Origin: an uncultured Blautia sp.
Lineage (GTDB): Bacteria > Bacillota > Clostridia > Lachnospirales > Lachnospiraceae
Assembly (NCBI GenBank): GCA_934394595.1
Contig: CAKRRX010000011.1
Coordinates: 1-38,740, forward strand
DNA: 38,740 bases
Reading direction: 5' to 3'
Part shown: one piece after another, positions 8,671-17,385 of the stretch
How positions within the stretch are numbered: the stretch's first letter is position 1
How the letters are laid out: the number at the start of each line of letters is the position of its first letter
Made by a program: the position numbers and the translations under genes
Notes under the pieces: model-generated
Database searches by the model: none
The model's input: the letters and a program-made list of their open reading frames with translations, nothing else
Told to the model about the DNA's origin: nothing

Positions 8671-10075
8671 GAAGCGTAAGGCGAGGAATAAAGAATACAC
8701 TTTTGTTTCCGTGTTTTTTGGAATTATCTTTATCAGCCTGATCGGGTATCTGGCTTATTTTGACGGCTTCAAAAGTGACGATTTTATCAACAGTCCCTAT
8801 AATACCAGACAGGACTCTTTTTCTGACAGAGTAGTCCGTGGGAAGATCATGTCTTCAGACGGACAGGTGCTGGCGCAGACTAATGTAAGCGAGGACGGGA
8901 CAGAGACCAGAAATTATCCCTATTCAAATATGTTTGCCCATGTTGTAGGATACGATTCCAATGGAAAGAGCGGCCTGGAATCTGAAGCGAACTTTACATT
9001 GCTTACCTCTCATTCCTTTTTCCTGACCCAGATGAAAAATCAGTTCCTGGATCAGAAAAACACAGGAGACACGGTGGTCTCCACATTAAATGCCAAACTT
9101 CAGACTGTGGCATATAATGCACTTGGAGACAGAAGGGGTGCTGTAGTGGTATTGGAGCCTTCTACCGGAAAGCGTCTGGTAGAAGTGAGTAAGCCGGATT
9201 TTGATCCCAATACTATTGCACAGAACTGGCAGAACCTTGTAAATGATGAAAATGACAGCAGTCTGTTAAACAGGGCTACTAACGGAGCATATCCACCAGG
9301 CTCTACATTTAAGGTGGTTACAGCCCTTGACTATTTCCGGAAAAAAGGAACTTTTGAAGGATATTTTTATCAATGTGAGGGAAGCATCACTCTGGAGGAT
9401 CATACCATTCACTGCTATCACAATACCGTACACGGACAGGAAGATTTCTATATGGCGTTTGCAAATTCCTGCAACTGTGCTTTTGCAAATATTGGGGTAG
9501 ATCTTGGAGGAGCATCATTAAGAAATACAGCTGAAGATCTCTTGTTTAATAAGAGCCTTCCGCTGAATTCCTATCGGACAAGCAGCTTTTCTCTGGATAA
9601 GAATTCCGTAACTCCGTTGATCATGCAGACTGCTATTGGACAGGGAAATACGCTGGTGTCTCCAATGCACATGGCACTGATCACTTCCGCAATTGCCAAT
9701 GACGGTGTTCTGATGAAGCCTTATCTGGTAGATCAAGTGGTCAATGACAACGGAGATTCTGTGAAAAAGACAGAGCCAACTGTATACAAGCGCCTTATGA
9801 GTTCTAATGAAGCCAATCTCCTTGGAAAGCTGATGAAGCAGGTTGTAGATTCCGGTACTGCATCTGCACTTTCCGGCAGGAGCTATTCTGTGGCAGGTAA
9901 GACCGGTTCCGCAGAATTTGATGAGGAAGGACACAGCCATTCCTGGTTTATCGGCTACTCCAATGTAGATGATCCGGATATTGTAGTTGCCGTGATCGTA
10001 GAGAACGGAGGTTCCGGAAGTGAGGCAGCAGTTCCCATTGCCGGACAGATTTTTGATGCATATTATTCCAATTAA
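8594..10075 (+). CDS. Class B penicillin-binding protein (peptidoglycan transpeptidase)
   Basis: The enzyme crosslinks stem peptides of new peptidoglycan outside the membrane, most likely working with the overlapping SEDS protein. Of 493 residues, the first 35 form a very basic cytoplasmic tail, followed by one membrane anchor (about 36-55). A short N-terminal domain contains RGKIMSSDGQVLA, the usual class B entry motif. Transpeptidase motifs are intact: STFK (237-240), SCN (292-294) and KTG (436-438). No PASTA domains are present. The best start is TTG at 8594, inside the SEDS gene; later ATG codons would remove the membrane anchor. Expression is probably translationally coupled. Confidence 0.92.
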   Translation: MKDIVEKRQRERDKELKKQRQKEITKKRKARNKEYTFVSVFFGIIFISLIGYLAYFDGFKSDDFINSPYNTRQDSFSDRVVRGKIMSSDGQVLAQTNVSEDGTETRNYPYSNMFAHVVGYDSNGKSGLESEANFTLLTSHSFFLTQMKNQFLDQKNTGDTVVSTLNAKLQTVAYNALGDRRGAVVVLEPSTGKRLVEVSKPDFDPNTIAQNWQNLVNDENDSSLLNRATNGAYPPGSTFKVVTALDYFRKKGTFEGYFYQCEGSITLEDHTIHCYHNTVHGQEDFYMAFANSCNCAFANIGVDLGGASLRNTAEDLLFNKSLPLNSYRTSSFSLDKNSVTPLIMQTAIGQGNTLVSPMHMALITSAIANDGVLMKPYLVDQVVNDNGDSVKKTEPTVYKRLMSSNEANLLGKLMKQVVDSGTASALSGRSYSVAGKTGSAEFDEEGHSHSWFIGYSNVDDPDIVVAVIVENGGSGSEAAVPIAGQIFDAYYSN

Positions 10076-10086
10076 CGGATTCCCTG

Positions 10087-10115
10087 TTGCCAGTTTTCAG
10101 AAAAAGAGGTATACT
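10087..10115 (+). promoter_or_regulatory. Sigma-A promoter for the Nudix gene
   Basis: TTGCCA (10087-10092), a 17-bp spacer and TATACT (10110-10115) lie just after the PBP gene and about 45 bp before the Nudix start. Confidence 0.65.
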
Positions 10116-10158
10116 ATATACAGTTTAGAAAACACACGCATTACAGGAGGATTGCAAC

Positions 10159-10614
10159 ATGATAGAAGCAACGAGCTGTGGCGGTGTGGTAATTCATCGA
10201 GGTAAGATACTTGCATTATATAAGTCTTACAAAAACCGTTATGAAGGCTGGGTATTACCGAAGGGAACCGTAGAGCCTGGAGAGACTCATGAGCAGACCG
10301 CATTGCGGGAAGTGAGGGAGGAATCCGATGTGAAAGCCTCCATAGTGAAGTATGTTGGGAAGAGCCAGTATAATTTCACAGTTCCGGAGGATATGGTCAA
10401 CAAAGAGGTACATTGGTATCTGATGACGGCAGATAATTATCATAGCAAGCCTCAAAGAGAGGAATTTTTCCTGGATTCCGGGTATTACAAGTTTCACGAG
10501 ATTTATCATCTGCTTCGTTTTGCAAATGAGAAGCAGATCGTGGAGAAGGCGTACCAGGAATATCTGGAACTGCGCAGTGCCGGTTTATGGGACAAGCAGC
10601 AGAAGTATTTCTGA
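10159..10614 (+). CDS. Nudix hydrolase
   Basis: Nudix enzymes hydrolyse nucleoside diphosphates linked to another group. The 151-residue protein has the Nudix box beginning GTVEPGETHEQTALREVREE (about residues 36-55). The position usually Gly after the REVREE core is Asp (SDV), a small deviation; the metal-binding glutamates are intact. The ATG follows ACAGGAGGATTGCAAC, an excellent ribosome-binding site. The C-terminal 60 residues form a charged helical extension. The substrate is unknown. It has its own promoter and terminator, so it is probably monocistronic. Confidence 0.88.
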   Translation: MIEATSCGGVVIHRGKILALYKSYKNRYEGWVLPKGTVEPGETHEQTALREVREESDVKASIVKYVGKSQYNFTVPEDMVNKEVHWYLMTADNYHSKPQREEFFLDSGYYKFHEIYHLLRFANEKQIVEKAYQEYLELRSAGLWDKQQKYF

Positions 10615-10633
10615 TCTATGTAAAGAAAATAAG

Positions 10634-10664
10634 GGCTGCGTATTTACACTACGCGGCCTTTGTT
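10634..10664 (+). terminator. Intrinsic terminator after the Nudix gene
   Basis: GGCTGCGTA (10634-10642) pairs with TACGCGGCC (10650-10658) with one G-U pair. It is followed by a T-rich stretch (TTTGTTGT). Confidence 0.75.
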
Positions 10665-10717
10665 GTATCAAAGTATTTTTTGAACCGATGTTTAGATTTT
10701 TTAGAAACGGATAAGAT

Positions 10718-10723
10718 TATAAT
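10718..10723 (+). promoter_or_regulatory. Probable -10 box upstream of the 106-aa gene
   Basis: TATAAT at 10718-10723 is consensus but there is no good -35 hexamer at 16-18 bp. It sits just after the Nudix terminator and 15 bp before the GTG start, so the leader would be very short. Confidence 0.35.
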
Positions 10724-10738
10724 GAACAAAGAGGTGTT

Positions 10739-11059
10739 GTGCAAAAAATGCTGAAGTGGAGAAAAGATTATTTTGTAGGGGAAGGAATCCGCGATGCAGG
10801 GAAGGCAAAGGCTCGTATTGATGCGGGAAAGGTTGCTTTTGGGGTATATCTGGTCACATTGTCAGAGAATCCGGGGAATCTTCTGGAAATCGTGCCTTCT
10901 TATATGCTGATTCAAAAAAGCTATTATGCCAGATGCCCTGAGATTATTGGTATGGCAAAGGGAAAAGATGAAGCTATGGATCTTGCTGTAGACATTGTGA
11001 AAAATATTTATGGTGAGACAGGAGCATTTCAGGTAAAAGAATATTTTAAGAACAGGTGA
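10739..11059 (+). CDS. Conserved hypothetical protein, 106 aa
   Basis: I do not recognise this family. The predicted soluble protein of 106 residues starts at GTG 10739, five nt after GAGG; the ATG at 10748 is too far from that site. It contains ARIDAGKVAFGVYLVTLSEN, a short hydrophobic patch too weak for a membrane helix. Further on come a possible Cys in YYARCPEIIG and a C-terminal helix (MDLAVDIVKNIYGETG). It lies 4 nt before the DUF2953 gene and is probably cotranscribed with the DUF2953-gerW pair. A link to envelope or sporulation is guesswork from location only. Confidence 0.7.
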   Translation: MQKMLKWRKDYFVGEGIRDAGKAKARIDAGKVAFGVYLVTLSENPGNLLEIVPSYMLIQKSYYARCPEIIGMAKGKDEAMDLAVDIVKNIYGETGAFQVKEYFKNR

Positions 11060-11063
11060 GCGC

Positions 11064-12182
11064 ATGTTACATATTCTGTGGATCCTCATAAAGTTTATAC
11101 TGATCCTTCTGGGAATCCTGTTGGGTGTTGTACTTCTTGGGGCGCTTTTACTTTTGTTCTGTCCGGTTCGATATCGGGGACAGGTCTCAAAGGAAAGTGC
11201 AGGGCTTGCAGCTGTGCAGGCAAATGCCAGGGTAACGTGGCTGTTTGGTGCTATAGGTGCTGAAATTTCCTACAAAGAAGGTGGTGCGCAGCATGTAATC
11301 CGGATCTTTGGCGTTTCCCTGGATAAGATCCGCAGCTGGAGGGAACACTGGAGAGAAAAAAGAAAGAAAAAAGCCTTTCAGAAATCCAGAAGAAAAGCAA
11401 CCACAAAAGAACTGCAAGTGGAGAAAAAGCAGGCGCAAAGGACGGCTCCGGCAAAATTAACGCAGCCACGGGCAGATGCCGGACAACCGGAATTACCGGA
11501 CACAGAGAAAATGGAGTCAGATGCCGGACGATCAGCAAGAGGAGATTCAAAGAAACCGGAATCATCTACTTCGCAGTCAGAAATTCAGCACACAGAGGAA
11601 CTGAAAATCCCGTCCGGGGAGTCTGGAACTTTTTTTTCCAGGGCCTGGAATGCCTTGGTGAAATTGATGAAAAAATTCATCGGAGTTCCGGTCAGATTGT
11701 GGAATAGAATTGTTTCTTTTATAAAAGGAATTTGCCAGAAGGTTCGTAAGATCCGGGATACCATTTCCGGTATCCGAAAAAAACTGGACTGGTGGAAAGC
11801 ATTTTTGGGAGATGAGCGCACCAAAACAGCCCTGTCTCTTGTAAAGAAAGATGCAAAAGGTCTGATCCACCATGTACTGCCCACAAAAGTGGAGGGCTAT
11901 GTGACATTTGGCTGTGAAGATCCTGCCATTACCGGGACTGCGCTGGCTGTGCTGGGGATGACCTTTCCATTTCATAAGAACCGGATCCAGGTGGAACCGT
12001 TGTTCGACGGGGAGAATCAGCTGACAGGAAATTTATCTCTGAAAGGCCGCATATATGGCATTGTGCTGGTAAAAACGGCATTGGAGATTTATATCAATAA
12101 AAACGTAAAATTTGTTATCGACGGATGGAAGCATAAGGAGGATGAATCATGGAAAACGAAAACAATTTCAAAGAAACAGTAA
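11064..12182 (+). CDS. DUF2953 domain membrane protein (YtfI-like)
   Basis: The 372-residue protein opens with a membrane helix (about 4-33) followed by VRYRG. The middle (about 85-180) is a low-complexity region very rich in Lys, Glu, Pro and Ser. The DUF2953 signature lies in the C-terminal third (YVTFGCEDPAITGTALAVLG and the segment after it). In Bacillus and many Clostridia this family is encoded directly before gerW/ytfJ, and here it overlaps gerW by 34 nt. A role in spore formation or germination is inferred from that linkage only. The ATG at 11064 follows AGGTGAGCGC. Confidence 0.82.
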   Translation: MLHILWILIKFILILLGILLGVVLLGALLLLFCPVRYRGQVSKESAGLAAVQANARVTWLFGAIGAEISYKEGGAQHVIRIFGVSLDKIRSWREHWREKRKKKAFQKSRRKATTKELQVEKKQAQRTAPAKLTQPRADAGQPELPDTEKMESDAGRSARGDSKKPESSTSQSEIQHTEELKIPSGESGTFFSRAWNALVKLMKKFIGVPVRLWNRIVSFIKGICQKVRKIRDTISGIRKKLDWWKAFLGDERTKTALSLVKKDAKGLIHHVLPTKVEGYVTFGCEDPAITGTALAVLGMTFPFHKNRIQVEPLFDGENQLTGNLSLKGRIYGIVLVKTALEIYINKNVKFVIDGWKHKEDESWKTKTISKKQ

Positions 12183-12529
12183 GCTCTCTGTTTAAGGGAA
12201 TGGACAGCTTTGTGTCTGCAAAGACAGTAGTCGGAGATGCGATTCATGTGGGAGATACCATAATTCTTCCATTGGTGGATGTATCCTTTGGCGTTGGTGC
12301 CGGTGCCTTCGCAGGAGACAAGAAAAATAACGGAGGTGGTGGAATGGCAGGAAAAATGACTCCCTGTGCAGTCCTTGTAATCCAGAATGGAACCACCAAG
12401 CTGGTAAATGTAAAGAATCAGGATGGCCTGACAAAGGTTTTGGATATGGTGCCTGATTTTGTGAACCGCTTTGCGCCTGGTGCAGGTTCTGACCAGGAAA
12501 ATGAAGGAGCGGACAGTTCTGAAGAATAA
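12149..12529 (+). CDS. gerW: GerW family sporulation protein (YtfJ)
   Basis: GerW (YtfJ) is a small forespore protein needed for normal germination in Bacillus. The 126-residue protein shows the family pattern: an N-terminal helix (SLFKGMDSFVSAKTVVGDAI), then the core IILPLVDVSFGVGAGAF. A Gly-rich turn (NNGGGGMAGKM) and the strand PCAVLVIQNGTTKLVNV follow. The acidic C-terminus is short. The start at 12149 is inside the DUF2953 gene with GGAGG-like AAGGAGGATGAATC before it. Its presence is good evidence that the organism sporulates. Confidence 0.9.
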   Translation: MENENNFKETVSSLFKGMDSFVSAKTVVGDAIHVGDTIILPLVDVSFGVGAGAFAGDKKNNGGGGMAGKMTPCAVLVIQNGTTKLVNVKNQDGLTKVLDMVPDFVNRFAPGAGSDQENEGADSSEE

Positions 12530-12591
12530 AAGTAGTGATTAAATACGGTCATGCATAAAATATAGAAAACCAAAGAAACGAGACTGTGCAT

Positions 12592-12729
12592 ATGGGAAAG
12601 CTTCTTGGGTTTATGCTGTTTTTTATTGGTCTTGGTATGGTGATCGGACTTTTAGTATCCCAGACAGTGGCTGTACTCATTGCGGCAGCGATATGTCTGA
12701 TGTGCGGATATCACTTGTTCTGTAAATAA
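12592..12729 (+). CDS. Small hydrophobic membrane peptide, 45 aa
   Basis: An ATG at 12592 opens a 45-codon frame ending TAA at 12727-12729, just before a strong terminator. The peptide begins MGKLLGFMLFFIGLGMVIG and is hydrophobic over about residues 4-42, enough for one long or two short membrane helices, and ends in Lys. The Shine-Dalgarno is weak (a GAG about 8 nt upstream). Being the last frame before the terminator of the gerW unit and having a coherent transmembrane composition argue that it is real. I do not recognise the family. Confidence 0.55.
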   Translation: MGKLLGFMLFFIGLGMVIGLLVSQTVAVLIAAAICLMCGYHLFCK

Positions 12730-12732
12730 AAG

Positions 12733-12769
12733 AAGGTATGGGAAGTGTAAAAACTTTCCATACCTTTTT
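12733..12769 (+). terminator. Intrinsic terminator after the gerW unit
   Basis: AAGGTATGGGAAGT (12733-12746) pairs with ACTTTCCATACCTT (12753-12766) with a single G-U pair. It is followed by T residues up to 12769. Confidence 0.85.
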
Positions 12770-12803
12770 CGTAATAAGGGTTTCAACAGAAATTCTCATT
12801 ACA

Positions 12804-12833
12804 TAAAAACAGCCCCCACATTTCTGTGAGGGC
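12804..12833 (-). terminator. Intrinsic terminator of rpmB
   Basis: Read on the minus strand, GCCCTCACA and TGTGGGGGC form a 9-bp stem with one G-U pair and a GAAA loop. A T-rich tract (TGTTTTTATG) follows. It lies right after the rpmB stop codon. Confidence 0.85.
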
Positions 12834-12842
12834 GGGTGTTAC

Positions 12843-13028
12843 TTAGGCTCTTTCAACATTTCCGGATCTTAAGCAGGAAGTACATACGTACATTTTTCTT
12901 GCTCCGCTTTCAGTCTTAACCTTAACGGATTTTACGTTTGATTTCCACATCTTATTGGATCTTCTATGGGAATGACTCACATTATTTCCGAAATGAGCAC
13001 CTTTTTCACAAATTGCGCATTTAGCCAT
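12843..13028 (-). CDS. rpmB: 50S ribosomal protein L28
   Basis: L28 is a small structural protein of the large ribosomal subunit. The 61-residue product has the classic start MAKCAICEKG, the basic SHSHRRSNKMW segment and a second Cys pair in CTSCLRSG. This makes it the zinc-binding (four-Cys) form. A near-perfect AAGGAGGTG lies before the ATG. It is transcribed alone and divergently from the asp23-fakA-recG group, the same neighbourhood found in Bacillus (rpmB, yloU, yloV, recG). Confidence 0.97.
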   Translation of the reverse strand: MAKCAICEKGAHFGNNVSHSHRRSNKMWKSNVKSVKVKTESGARKMYVCTSCLRSGNVERA

Positions 13029-13065
13029 GATAGCACCTCCTTGACGCTTTTTTTCAACAGTTCAT

Positions 13066-13094
13066 ATTTTAACAGATGAAAATACATTTTGCAA
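13066..13094 (-). promoter_or_regulatory. Promoter of rpmB
   Basis: On the minus strand TTGCAA (13089-13094), a 17-bp spacer and TAAAAT (13066-13071), preceded by an extended TGT, form a good sigma-A promoter. It lies about 38 bp upstream of the rpmB start. Confidence 0.7.
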
Positions 13095-13146
13095 GCAAAA
13101 AAAGGAAAATTGTCAAAATAATATTTCTTTTTCCGGCAAAACAGGT

Positions 13147-13152
13147 TATAAT
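13147..13152 (+). promoter_or_regulatory. Probable -10 box for the asp23-fakA-recG group
   Basis: A consensus TATAAT lies 46 bp before the asp23-family start. The -35 region (TTTCTT at a 17-bp distance) is weak. The location between divergent genes supports it. Confidence 0.5.
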
Positions 13153-13197
13153 ACAGTATATGCATTTTGAAAATCAAATTAAATGGAGGTAAACCAT

Positions 13198-13557
13198 ATG
13201 AAGGGACGTATAGATTCCGGCCTTGGCCAGATCATTATTGATACGGATGTTATAGCTACTTATGCAGGAAGTGTTGCAGTAGAATGTTTTGGTATCATCG
13301 GCATGGCCGCTGTCAGCATGAAGGACGGCCTTGTGAAATTGCTTCGCAGAGATTCTCTGCAGCATGGTATCAATGTTAAGATCACAGAGGATAATAAGAT
13401 CCGTCTGGACTTTCATGTAATCGTGGCGTATGGCGTGAATATCAGCACTATTGCAGATAATCTTGTAAATAATGTAAAGTATAAAGTCGAGGCTTTTACA
13501 GGAATGGAGATCGAGAAGATCAACATTTATGTAGAAGGTGTTCGTGCAATAGATTAG
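13198..13557 (+). CDS. Asp23/Gls24 family envelope stress protein (YloU-like)
   Basis: The 119-residue protein shows the Asp23 fold pattern: GLGQIIIDTDVIATYAGSVA, then FGIIGMAAVSMKDG and FHVIVAYGVNISTIADNL. Family members form membrane-associated assemblies linked to cell-envelope homeostasis; YloU is always next to YloV/FakA in Firmicutes. The start is ATG 13198, with GGAGG 8 nt upstream. An in-frame ATG at 13183 is part of the ribosome-binding site itself and is rejected. fakA follows 18 nt later. Confidence 0.9.
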   Translation: MKGRIDSGLGQIIIDTDVIATYAGSVAVECFGIIGMAAVSMKDGLVKLLRRDSLQHGINVKITEDNKIRLDFHVIVAYGVNISTIADNLVNNVKYKVEAFTGMEIEKINIYVEGVRAID

Positions 13558-13575
13558 GATTAGAGGAGGAAACTT

Positions 13576-15264
13576 GTGGTGGATAGACAGACCATAAATG
13601 CCAAGATACTTTCCAGAATGTTTCTGGCAGGAGCTAAGAATCTGGAAGCGAAGAAAGAATGGATCAATGAACTGAATGTATTTCCGGTTCCAGATGGAGA
13701 TACCGGTACCAATATGACCCTGACCATCATGTCAGCAGCATCTGAGGTCAGCAGTCTTACAGATCCGGACATGGAGACCCTTGCAAAGGCAATCTCTTCC
13801 GGTTCCCTGCGCGGTGCCAGAGGTAATTCAGGTGTAATCCTTTCCCAGCTTCTTCGAGGCTTTACAAGAGGAACCAAGGGACATGATGAGATGGATGCTG
13901 TGGTGATCGCAGCGGCCATGGAAAAAGCAGTAGAGACTGCATACAAGGCAGTTATGAAGCCGAAGGAAGGAACCATCCTCACAGTTGCACGTGAGGCTGC
14001 GGTGAAAGCCGCAGAGATCGCAGAGGAATCATTCAATCTGGAGCTTTTCTTCCGCGCCATCTTTGAGCATGCAGAGAAGACTCTTGCACGTACACCAGAG
14101 ATGCTTCCTGTTCTGAAAGAGGCAGGAGTAGTGGATTCCGGCGGACAGGGGCTTCTGGAAGTATTCCGCGGAGCTTTTGATGGTTATCTTGGAAAAGAGA
14201 TTGACTATTCCGCATTTGAGAAGGCTTCTTCCGGTCCTGCAGTGACCAAGATCTCTGCACAGGCAGAAGCAGATATCAAGTTCGGATATTGTACAGAATT
14301 TATCATTCTTCTTGACAAGCCTCTTCCAGATGAGGAGCTTCACAAATTTAAAGAATTCCTTACATCTATCGGTGATTCCATTGTTCTGGTTGCAGATGAT
14401 GAGATTGTTAAGGTACATGTACACACCAATCATCCAGGACAGGCATTTGAAAAAGCCCTTACCTACGGTGCCCTTTCACGTATGAAGATCGACAATATGC
14501 GTGAAGAACATCAGGAGAAGCTGATCAAGGATGCAGAGAAGCTTGCCAAAGAGCAGGAAGAGCAGGAGAAGAAAGAAGCTGCAGCAAAAGCGGCCAAAGA
14601 GCGCAAGAAATATGGATTTATCAGCGTTTCTGTAGGAGAGGGTCTCTCCAGCCTGTTTAAAGAACTGAATGTGGATCATATCATTGAAGGCGGTCAGACC
14701 ATGAATCCAAGTACAGAGGACATGCTCAATGCCATTGCAGAGGTAAATGCAGATACGATCTATATTTTCCCGAATAATAAAAATATTGTCCTTGCTGCAA
14801 ATCAGGCAAGAGATCTCACCGAGGATAAAGAAATTGTGGTAGTTCCTACCAAGACGATTCCACAGGGAATTACAGCACTGATCAGCTTCCAGCCGGATAT
14901 GACCGGAGAGGAGAATCTGGAAGCTATGATGGAAGCTGTTTCTATGGTAAAGACAGGACAGGTTACTTATGCAGTCCGTGATACCAGACTGGACGAGAAA
15001 GAGATCCACGAAGGTGATATCATGGGCATTGGCGACAAGGGAATCCTTGCAGTAGGCAAAGGCAAGGAAAATGTAGCCAAAGAAATGGTAGCAGCTATGG
15101 TGGATGAGGATTCTGAGGTTATCAGCATTTATTACGGCGCAGAGACCACAGAAGAAGATGCGCAGGCTCTTGGAGAAGAACTGGAAGCATTATATCCGGA
15201 CTGCGAAATAGAAGTAAATTCAGGCGGACAGCCAATCTATTATTACATTATTTCTGTAGAATAA
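13576..15264 (+). CDS. fakA: Fatty acid kinase FakA (DAK2 domain, YloV)
   Basis: FakA is the ATP-binding subunit that phosphorylates fatty acids held by a FakB (DegV) partner, feeding exogenous fatty acids into phospholipids. The 562-residue length is typical. The N-terminal DhaL/DAK2 domain carries NVFPVPDGDTGTNM (34-47), where D40 and D42 are the Mg-ATP ligands, and SLRGARGNSGVILSQ. The middle and C-terminal domains follow, joined by a Lys/Glu/Ala-rich linker at about residues 320-345. The GTG at 13576 lies 5 nt after GGAGGA; the adjacent GTG at 13579 is an equal alternative. No fakB is visible in the window. Confidence 0.93.
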   Translation: MVDRQTINAKILSRMFLAGAKNLEAKKEWINELNVFPVPDGDTGTNMTLTIMSAASEVSSLTDPDMETLAKAISSGSLRGARGNSGVILSQLLRGFTRGTKGHDEMDAVVIAAAMEKAVETAYKAVMKPKEGTILTVAREAAVKAAEIAEESFNLELFFRAIFEHAEKTLARTPEMLPVLKEAGVVDSGGQGLLEVFRGAFDGYLGKEIDYSAFEKASSGPAVTKISAQAEADIKFGYCTEFIILLDKPLPDEELHKFKEFLTSIGDSIVLVADDEIVKVHVHTNHPGQAFEKALTYGALSRMKIDNMREEHQEKLIKDAEKLAKEQEEQEKKEAAAKAAKERKKYGFISVSVGEGLSSLFKELNVDHIIEGGQTMNPSTEDMLNAIAEVNADTIYIFPNNKNIVLAANQARDLTEDKEIVVVPTKTIPQGITALISFQPDMTGEENLEAMMEAVSMVKTGQVTYAVRDTRLDEKEIHEGDIMGIGDKGILAVGKGKENVAKEMVAAMVDEDSEVISIYYGAETTEEDAQALGEELEALYPDCEIEVNSGGQPIYYYIISVE

Positions 15265-15284
15265 GTCTGATCATGACAGGTGTG

Positions 15285-15310
15285 GGGCGGAAGCGATTCC
15301 GCCCTTTCTT
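15285..15310 (+). terminator. Intrinsic terminator between fakA and recG
   Basis: GGGCGGAA and TTCCGCCC form a perfect 8-bp stem with a GCGA loop, followed by TTTCTT. recG starts only 20 nt later, so the hairpin probably attenuates recG rather than isolating it. Confidence 0.75.
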
Positions 15311-15330
15311 AATGACAGGAGGAGAAAAAA

Positions 15331-17385
15331 GTGGCAAAACTGCTTCGGGAATTAAAAGGAGTAGGAGAAAAAACAGAAAAACTATTTCAGAAATTAGGGA
15401 TTCAGACCACAGACGATCTGCTTCATTATTATCCCAGAAACTATGATGCATATGATGAGCCGGGGGAAATCTGTTCCTTAAAAGAAAACACAGTTGCAGC
15501 TGTCAAAGGAACGATCACAACAGGGGTATACGTAAATAAAATCCGGAATCTGCAGGTGATCTCCATCACTGTGGCAGATGCTACAGGCAGGCTTCCTGTA
15601 GTGTGGTTCAATGCTTCTTATTTAAAAAATACGCTGAAAAAAGGCAGCTGCTTTATCTTCAGGGGAAAGATTTCCAGAAAAAAAGGGCGGCTGGAAATGG
15701 AGCATCCGGAAATTTTTACCCCTGCGGCATATGAGGAAATCCTTCACAGTATGCAGCCTGTATATGGCCTTACAGCAGGGTTATCCAATAAACTGATCGT
15801 GAAACTCATGCATCAGGTACTGGAAGAACAGGAGCTTAAAGCGGAATTTCTGCCAGATGAGCTGAAAGAATATTATCACCTTGCAGATGACAATTATGCT
15901 ATTTCCACCATTCATTTTCCAGCCACCATGCAGGAGCTATTAGTAGCACGCAAAAGGCTTGTATTCGATGAATTTCTGCTGTTTATTCTTGCTGTACAGA
16001 TCCTTAAGGGAAAGATTGAGGAAGCGTCAAATGCCTTTCCAATGAAGCCTGTGTGGGCCACAGAACAGATGATAGAGGCTCTTCCCTACAGACTTACCAA
16101 AGCACAGCTCAATGCCTGGCATGAGATTGAGCGTGATCTGTGCAGCCATACCCTGATGTCCAGACTGGTGCAAGGAGATGTGGGAAGCGGAAAAACCATT
16201 CTGGCATTTCTGGCAATGGTACTGACTGTAGAAAATGGCTATCAGACTGCCTTGATGGTGCCTACTGAAGTACTGGCAAACCAGCATTTTGAAGCATTTA
16301 CCAGGCTTATGGAGGAACAGGGGATTACTTCCTGCCGTCCGGCTCTTCTCACCGGTTCTACCACTGCCAGGGAAAAACGGCGGATTTATGGAGAAATCGC
16401 ATCTGGGGAAACCAATGTGATAATTGGAACTCATGCATTGATCCAGGAAAAAGTGATCTATGAAAATCTGGGCCTTGTGATCACAGATGAGCAGCATCGC
16501 TTTGGCGTAAAACAAAGAGAAGCGCTGACTACCAGAGGAAATCCACCCCATGTGCTGGTTATGAGTGCAACCCCCATTCCCAGAACACTGGCGATCATTG
16601 TGTACGGAGATCTGGACATTTCCATTATTGATGAACTGCCTGCCATGCGCCTGCCAATCAAAAACTGTGTGGTGGGGATTTCCTACCGTCCAAAAGCTTA
16701 TACTTTCATAGAACGGCAGGTAAGAGAAGGAAGGCAGGCCTACATTATCTGTCCTATGGTAGAAGAAAGCGAAGGAGCAGACGGGGAAAACGTTACCGAT
16801 TATACAGCCTCCATCCGGGAGATTTTTCCATCAGACATCACCATAGCCATGCTCCACGGGAAGATGAAGCCAAAAGAGAAAAATCAGATCATGGAACAGT
16901 TTGCAAAAGGCGAAATCCAGATTTTGGTTTCCACCACTGTAGTGGAGGTAGGGGTGAACGTGCCCAATGCCACTGTGATGATGGTGGAAAATGCTGAACG
17001 GTTCGGACTGGCGCAGCTTCATCAGCTGAGGGGACGTGTAGGCCGTGGGGAATATCAGTCTTACTGTATATTTATGCAGGGAAATGAAGAAGAGGAGACT
17101 TCGAAACGTCTGCAGATCCTGAATAAATCCAATGATGGATTTTATATTGCGGGGGAAGATCTGAAGCTTCGGGGGCCTGGAGATCTGTTCGGTATCCGTC
17201 AGAGCGGACAATTGGAATTTCACATTGGAGATATTTATCAGGATGCAGATGTGCTGAAATCAGCCAGTGAAGCAGCCGGTGAAATATTAGCACTTGACCG
17301 GGAACTTGAACTTCCCCAGCACGAAATTTTGAAGGAAAGACTACATGCATATATGAAATATGACCTTGAAAACCTTGGATTATAA
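15331..17385 (+). CDS. recG: ATP-dependent DNA helicase RecG
   Basis: RecG remodels stalled replication forks and branched DNA. The 684-residue protein is the normal length. An N-terminal wedge/OB domain (about 1-150, including LHYYPRNYDAY) precedes the helicase core. That core has Walker A GDVGSGKT (282-289), DEQH box (386-389), the SATPIPRTLA motif, and in RecA-like domain 2 VSTTVVEVGVNVPNA and QLRGRVGRG. The TRG-type C-terminal segment (LKLRGPGDLFGIRQSG) is present. The GTG at 15331 follows AGGAGGAGAAAAAA. Confidence 0.97.
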   Translation: MAKLLRELKGVGEKTEKLFQKLGIQTTDDLLHYYPRNYDAYDEPGEICSLKENTVAAVKGTITTGVYVNKIRNLQVISITVADATGRLPVVWFNASYLKNTLKKGSCFIFRGKISRKKGRLEMEHPEIFTPAAYEEILHSMQPVYGLTAGLSNKLIVKLMHQVLEEQELKAEFLPDELKEYYHLADDNYAISTIHFPATMQELLVARKRLVFDEFLLFILAVQILKGKIEEASNAFPMKPVWATEQMIEALPYRLTKAQLNAWHEIERDLCSHTLMSRLVQGDVGSGKTILAFLAMVLTVENGYQTALMVPTEVLANQHFEAFTRLMEEQGITSCRPALLTGSTTAREKRRIYGEIASGETNVIIGTHALIQEKVIYENLGLVITDEQHRFGVKQREALTTRGNPPHVLVMSATPIPRTLAIIVYGDLDISIIDELPAMRLPIKNCVVGISYRPKAYTFIERQVREGRQAYIICPMVEESEGADGENVTDYTASIREIFPSDITIAMLHGKMKPKEKNQIMEQFAKGEIQILVSTTVVEVGVNVPNATVMMVENAERFGLAQLHQLRGRVGRGEYQSYCIFMQGNEEEETSKRLQILNKSNDGFYIAGEDLKLRGPGDLFGIRQSGQLEFHIGDIYQDADVLKSASEAAGEILALDRELELPQHEILKERLHAYMKYDLENLGL

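Noticed and set aside
13183..13197. Earlier ATG start for the Asp23-family gene
   Set aside because: This ATG is part of the ATGGAGG Shine-Dalgarno of the ATG at 13198.
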